DNA from: an uncultured bacterium
Lineage (GTDB): Bacteria > Bacillota > Clostridia > Lachnospirales > Lachnospiraceae
Assembly: GCA_945871045.1 (NCBI GenBank)
Contig: CAMBUC010000110.1
Location: 1-7,052, forward strand
DNA: 7,052 bases
Reading direction: 5' to 3'
The notes under the pieces were generated by a model. That model saw only the letters and a program-made list of their open reading frames with translations. It did not search any database and had not been told where the DNA came from. This document shows positions 5,624 to 7,052 of the stretch, in pieces; position 1 is the first letter of the stretch, and every line of letters begins with the position of its first letter. The position numbers and the translations under genes are program-made.

Positions 5624-6997
5624 TTGGAACAAGTAAAACAGGAAAATAAAATGGGAACGATGCCTGAGGGAAGACTTCTTTTTAGTATGTCTCTGCCCAT
5701 GATGATCTCGATGTTGGTACAGGCGATGTACAACGTGGTGGACAGTATTTTTGTATCCCGTATAGGAGAAAACGCATTGACTGCAGTTTCGCTGGCATTT
5801 CCGTTGCAGACCTTATTGATTGCCATCGGCGCAGGAACCGGTGTAGGCGTGAATTCTTTGTTATCGAAATCCCTAGGTGAAAAGGATTATGAGAAAGCAA
5901 ACCGAACTGCCATGAACGGTATTTTTCTGTATTTTCTCAGTTATCTGCTGTCGGCGGTGATCGGAATCCTTGCGGTTCGGCCTTTTTATGCCAGCCAGAT
6001 TAAGGATGCACCCATAGAGATCATGGAGATGGGTGTTCAGTATCTGACCATCGTTATGGTTGCCTCATTTGGTCTGTATACGCAGTTTATATTTGAGCGG
6101 CTTTTACAGGCGACGGGAAGGACCTTTTTTTCCATGGTGTCACAATTGACCGGTGCCATCATCAATATTGTTTTAGATCCAATCCTGATCTTTGGCTGGT
6201 TTGGGCTTCCGAAGATGGGCGTTGCAGGCGCAGCCGTAGCAACGGTGATCGGACAGATCGCAGGAGGCGTTGTTGCCCTAATCTATAATCTGAAGAAAAA
6301 TTCGGATATCACATTAAGTTTAAAAGGCTTTCGGCCGGATGGAAAGATCATCGCCACGATCTATAAAGTAGGATTTCCTTCTATCATCATGCAGTCCATC
6401 GGTTCGGTAATGACTTATGGCATGAATCTGATTCTGGTGGGACTTTCATCAACGGCAGCGGCTGTATTTGGTGTCTATTTCAAATTGCAGAGTTTCTTCT
6501 TTATGCCGGTGTTCGGTCTGAATAACGGTATCATCCCGATTGTTGCATTCAATTACGGAGCGCGGAATAAACGGCGTATGATCCGGACGATCAAGTGGGG
6601 AATGCTCATTGCATTTTGTTTCCTGTTTGCAGGATTTATCGTATTTGAGACTGTTCCGGAAACATTATTGTTAATGTTCGATGCTTCTGAGAATATGCTT
6701 GCCATCGGTACACGGGCCCTTCGTATTATTGCGTTTCATTACTTGATCGCATGGTTCTGCATTGTTGCAGGCTCTGTCTTTCAGGCGGTTGGAAACGGAA
6801 TGTACAGTTTGTATGTATCTGTAGCAAGACAGTTGGTAGTTTTACTTCCAACGGCGTATATTCTGGCAAAACTCGGAGGGCTTGATCTGATCTGGTGGAG
6901 TTTTCCGATTGCAGAACTGATGTCCTGCCTGATCTCCACCATTTGTCTGGTGCTGACGGTGAAAAAGGTGATCAATCCGCTGCCGGATGAAGTGTAG
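5624..6997 (+). CDS. MATE-family efflux transporter (MepA/NorM-like)
   Basis: The 457-residue length and about 12 hydrophobic segments are typical of the multidrug and toxic compound extrusion family, which exports cationic drugs or metabolites in exchange for Na+ or H+ across the cytoplasmic membrane. The first repeat starts with PEGRLLFSMSLPMMISMLVQ (14-33) and AMYNVVDSIFVSRIG (34-48), including the membrane Asp40 that is conserved in TM1. LDPILIFG (184-191) followed by MGVAGAAVATVIGQ (198-211) is another family hallmark. The second repeat begins near residue 245 (VGFPSIIMQSIGS), with GLNNGIIPIVAFNYGARN (298-315) as its signature loop. The style is closest to the MepA-like branch common in Clostridia; the substrate cannot be read from sequence. 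The start is TTG, chosen because AAGGAGG (5610-5616) lies 7 nt before it; the first ATG (residue 10) has no such site. It may be read with the upstream unit or from its own promoter across the 122-bp gap. Confidence 0.95.
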   Translation: MEQVKQENKMGTMPEGRLLFSMSLPMMISMLVQAMYNVVDSIFVSRIGENALTAVSLAFPLQTLLIAIGAGTGVGVNSLLSKSLGEKDYEKANRTAMNGIFLYFLSYLLSAVIGILAVRPFYASQIKDAPIEIMEMGVQYLTIVMVASFGLYTQFIFERLLQATGRTFFSMVSQLTGAIINIVLDPILIFGWFGLPKMGVAGAAVATVIGQIAGGVVALIYNLKKNSDITLSLKGFRPDGKIIATIYKVGFPSIIMQSIGSVMTYGMNLILVGLSSTAAAVFGVYFKLQSFFFMPVFGLNNGIIPIVAFNYGARNKRRMIRTIKWGMLIAFCFLFAGFIVFETVPETLLLMFDASENMLAIGTRALRIIAFHYLIAWFCIVAGSVFQAVGNGMYSLYVSVARQLVVLLPTAYILAKLGGLDLIWWSFPIAELMSCLISTICLVLTVKKVINPLPDEV

Positions 6998-7044
6998 ACG
7001 CTTTTTCGGATCGTTATATGCGTCTGAACGGCTTGCTATCTGAC

Positions 7045-7052
7045 AAAGGAGG
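7045..7052 (+). promoter_or_regulatory. Shine-Dalgarno site of a plus-strand gene beyond the right edge
   Basis: The window ends in AAAGGAGG, a near-perfect ribosome binding site 48 bp after the MATE stop. No intrinsic terminator is seen between them, so a further gene, probably co-transcribed with the transporter, should start within about 10 nt of the edge. Confidence 0.6.

Noticed and set aside
6996..7025. Inverted repeat AGACGC/GCGTCT after the MATE stop as a terminator
   Set aside because: The stem is only 6 bp, the loop is 18 nt and no T-run follows; a ribosome site right after it suggests continued transcription.

Overview
The window looks like chromosomal DNA from a spore-forming Gram-positive anaerobe of the Clostridia, most likely a Lachnospiraceae-type organism. 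This rests on a recognisable spore-membrane gene (spoVAC) behind a forespore-type promoter, strong purine-rich Shine-Dalgarno sites before every gene, two TTG starts, and protein styles that I recall from that family. No rRNA, tRNA, CRISPR array, insertion sequence or phage gene was seen.

Layout, left to right. (1) Positions 1-538, minus strand: the N-terminal 179 residues of a protein of unknown function that runs off the left edge. (2) Positions 539-837: a divergent regulatory region of about 300 bp. On the minus strand it holds a possible sigma-28-type promoter and a terminator-like leader hairpin. On the plus strand it holds a good match to a sigma-G/sigma-F forespore promoter. (3) Positions 838-1314: spoVAC, closed off by a clear intrinsic terminator at 1385-1429, so it stands apart from the spoVAD/spoVAE partners it usually precedes. 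(4) Positions 1539-5501: a two-gene unit with a 27-bp gap. The first gene encodes an 861-residue calpain-family (C2) cysteine protease with an intact Cys/His/Asn triad, a glutamine-repeat N-terminus and a catalytic core split by large helical insertions. The second encodes a 449-residue protein with an N-terminal GNAT acetyltransferase domain, a degenerate second GNAT-like domain and a C-terminal domain whose predicted secondary structure resembles YbjN/secretion-chaperone folds. (5) Positions 5624-6997: a MATE-family multidrug/cation antiporter preceded by a stable hairpin. The window ends on a Shine-Dalgarno sequence for another plus-strand gene.

The part most likely to be undescribed is the calpain-GNAT pair. 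A large soluble bacterial calpain without a signal peptide is co-transcribed with a multi-domain acetyltransferase/chaperone-like protein. The partner may modify, fold or restrain the protease, but that is inference from gene order and domain style only.
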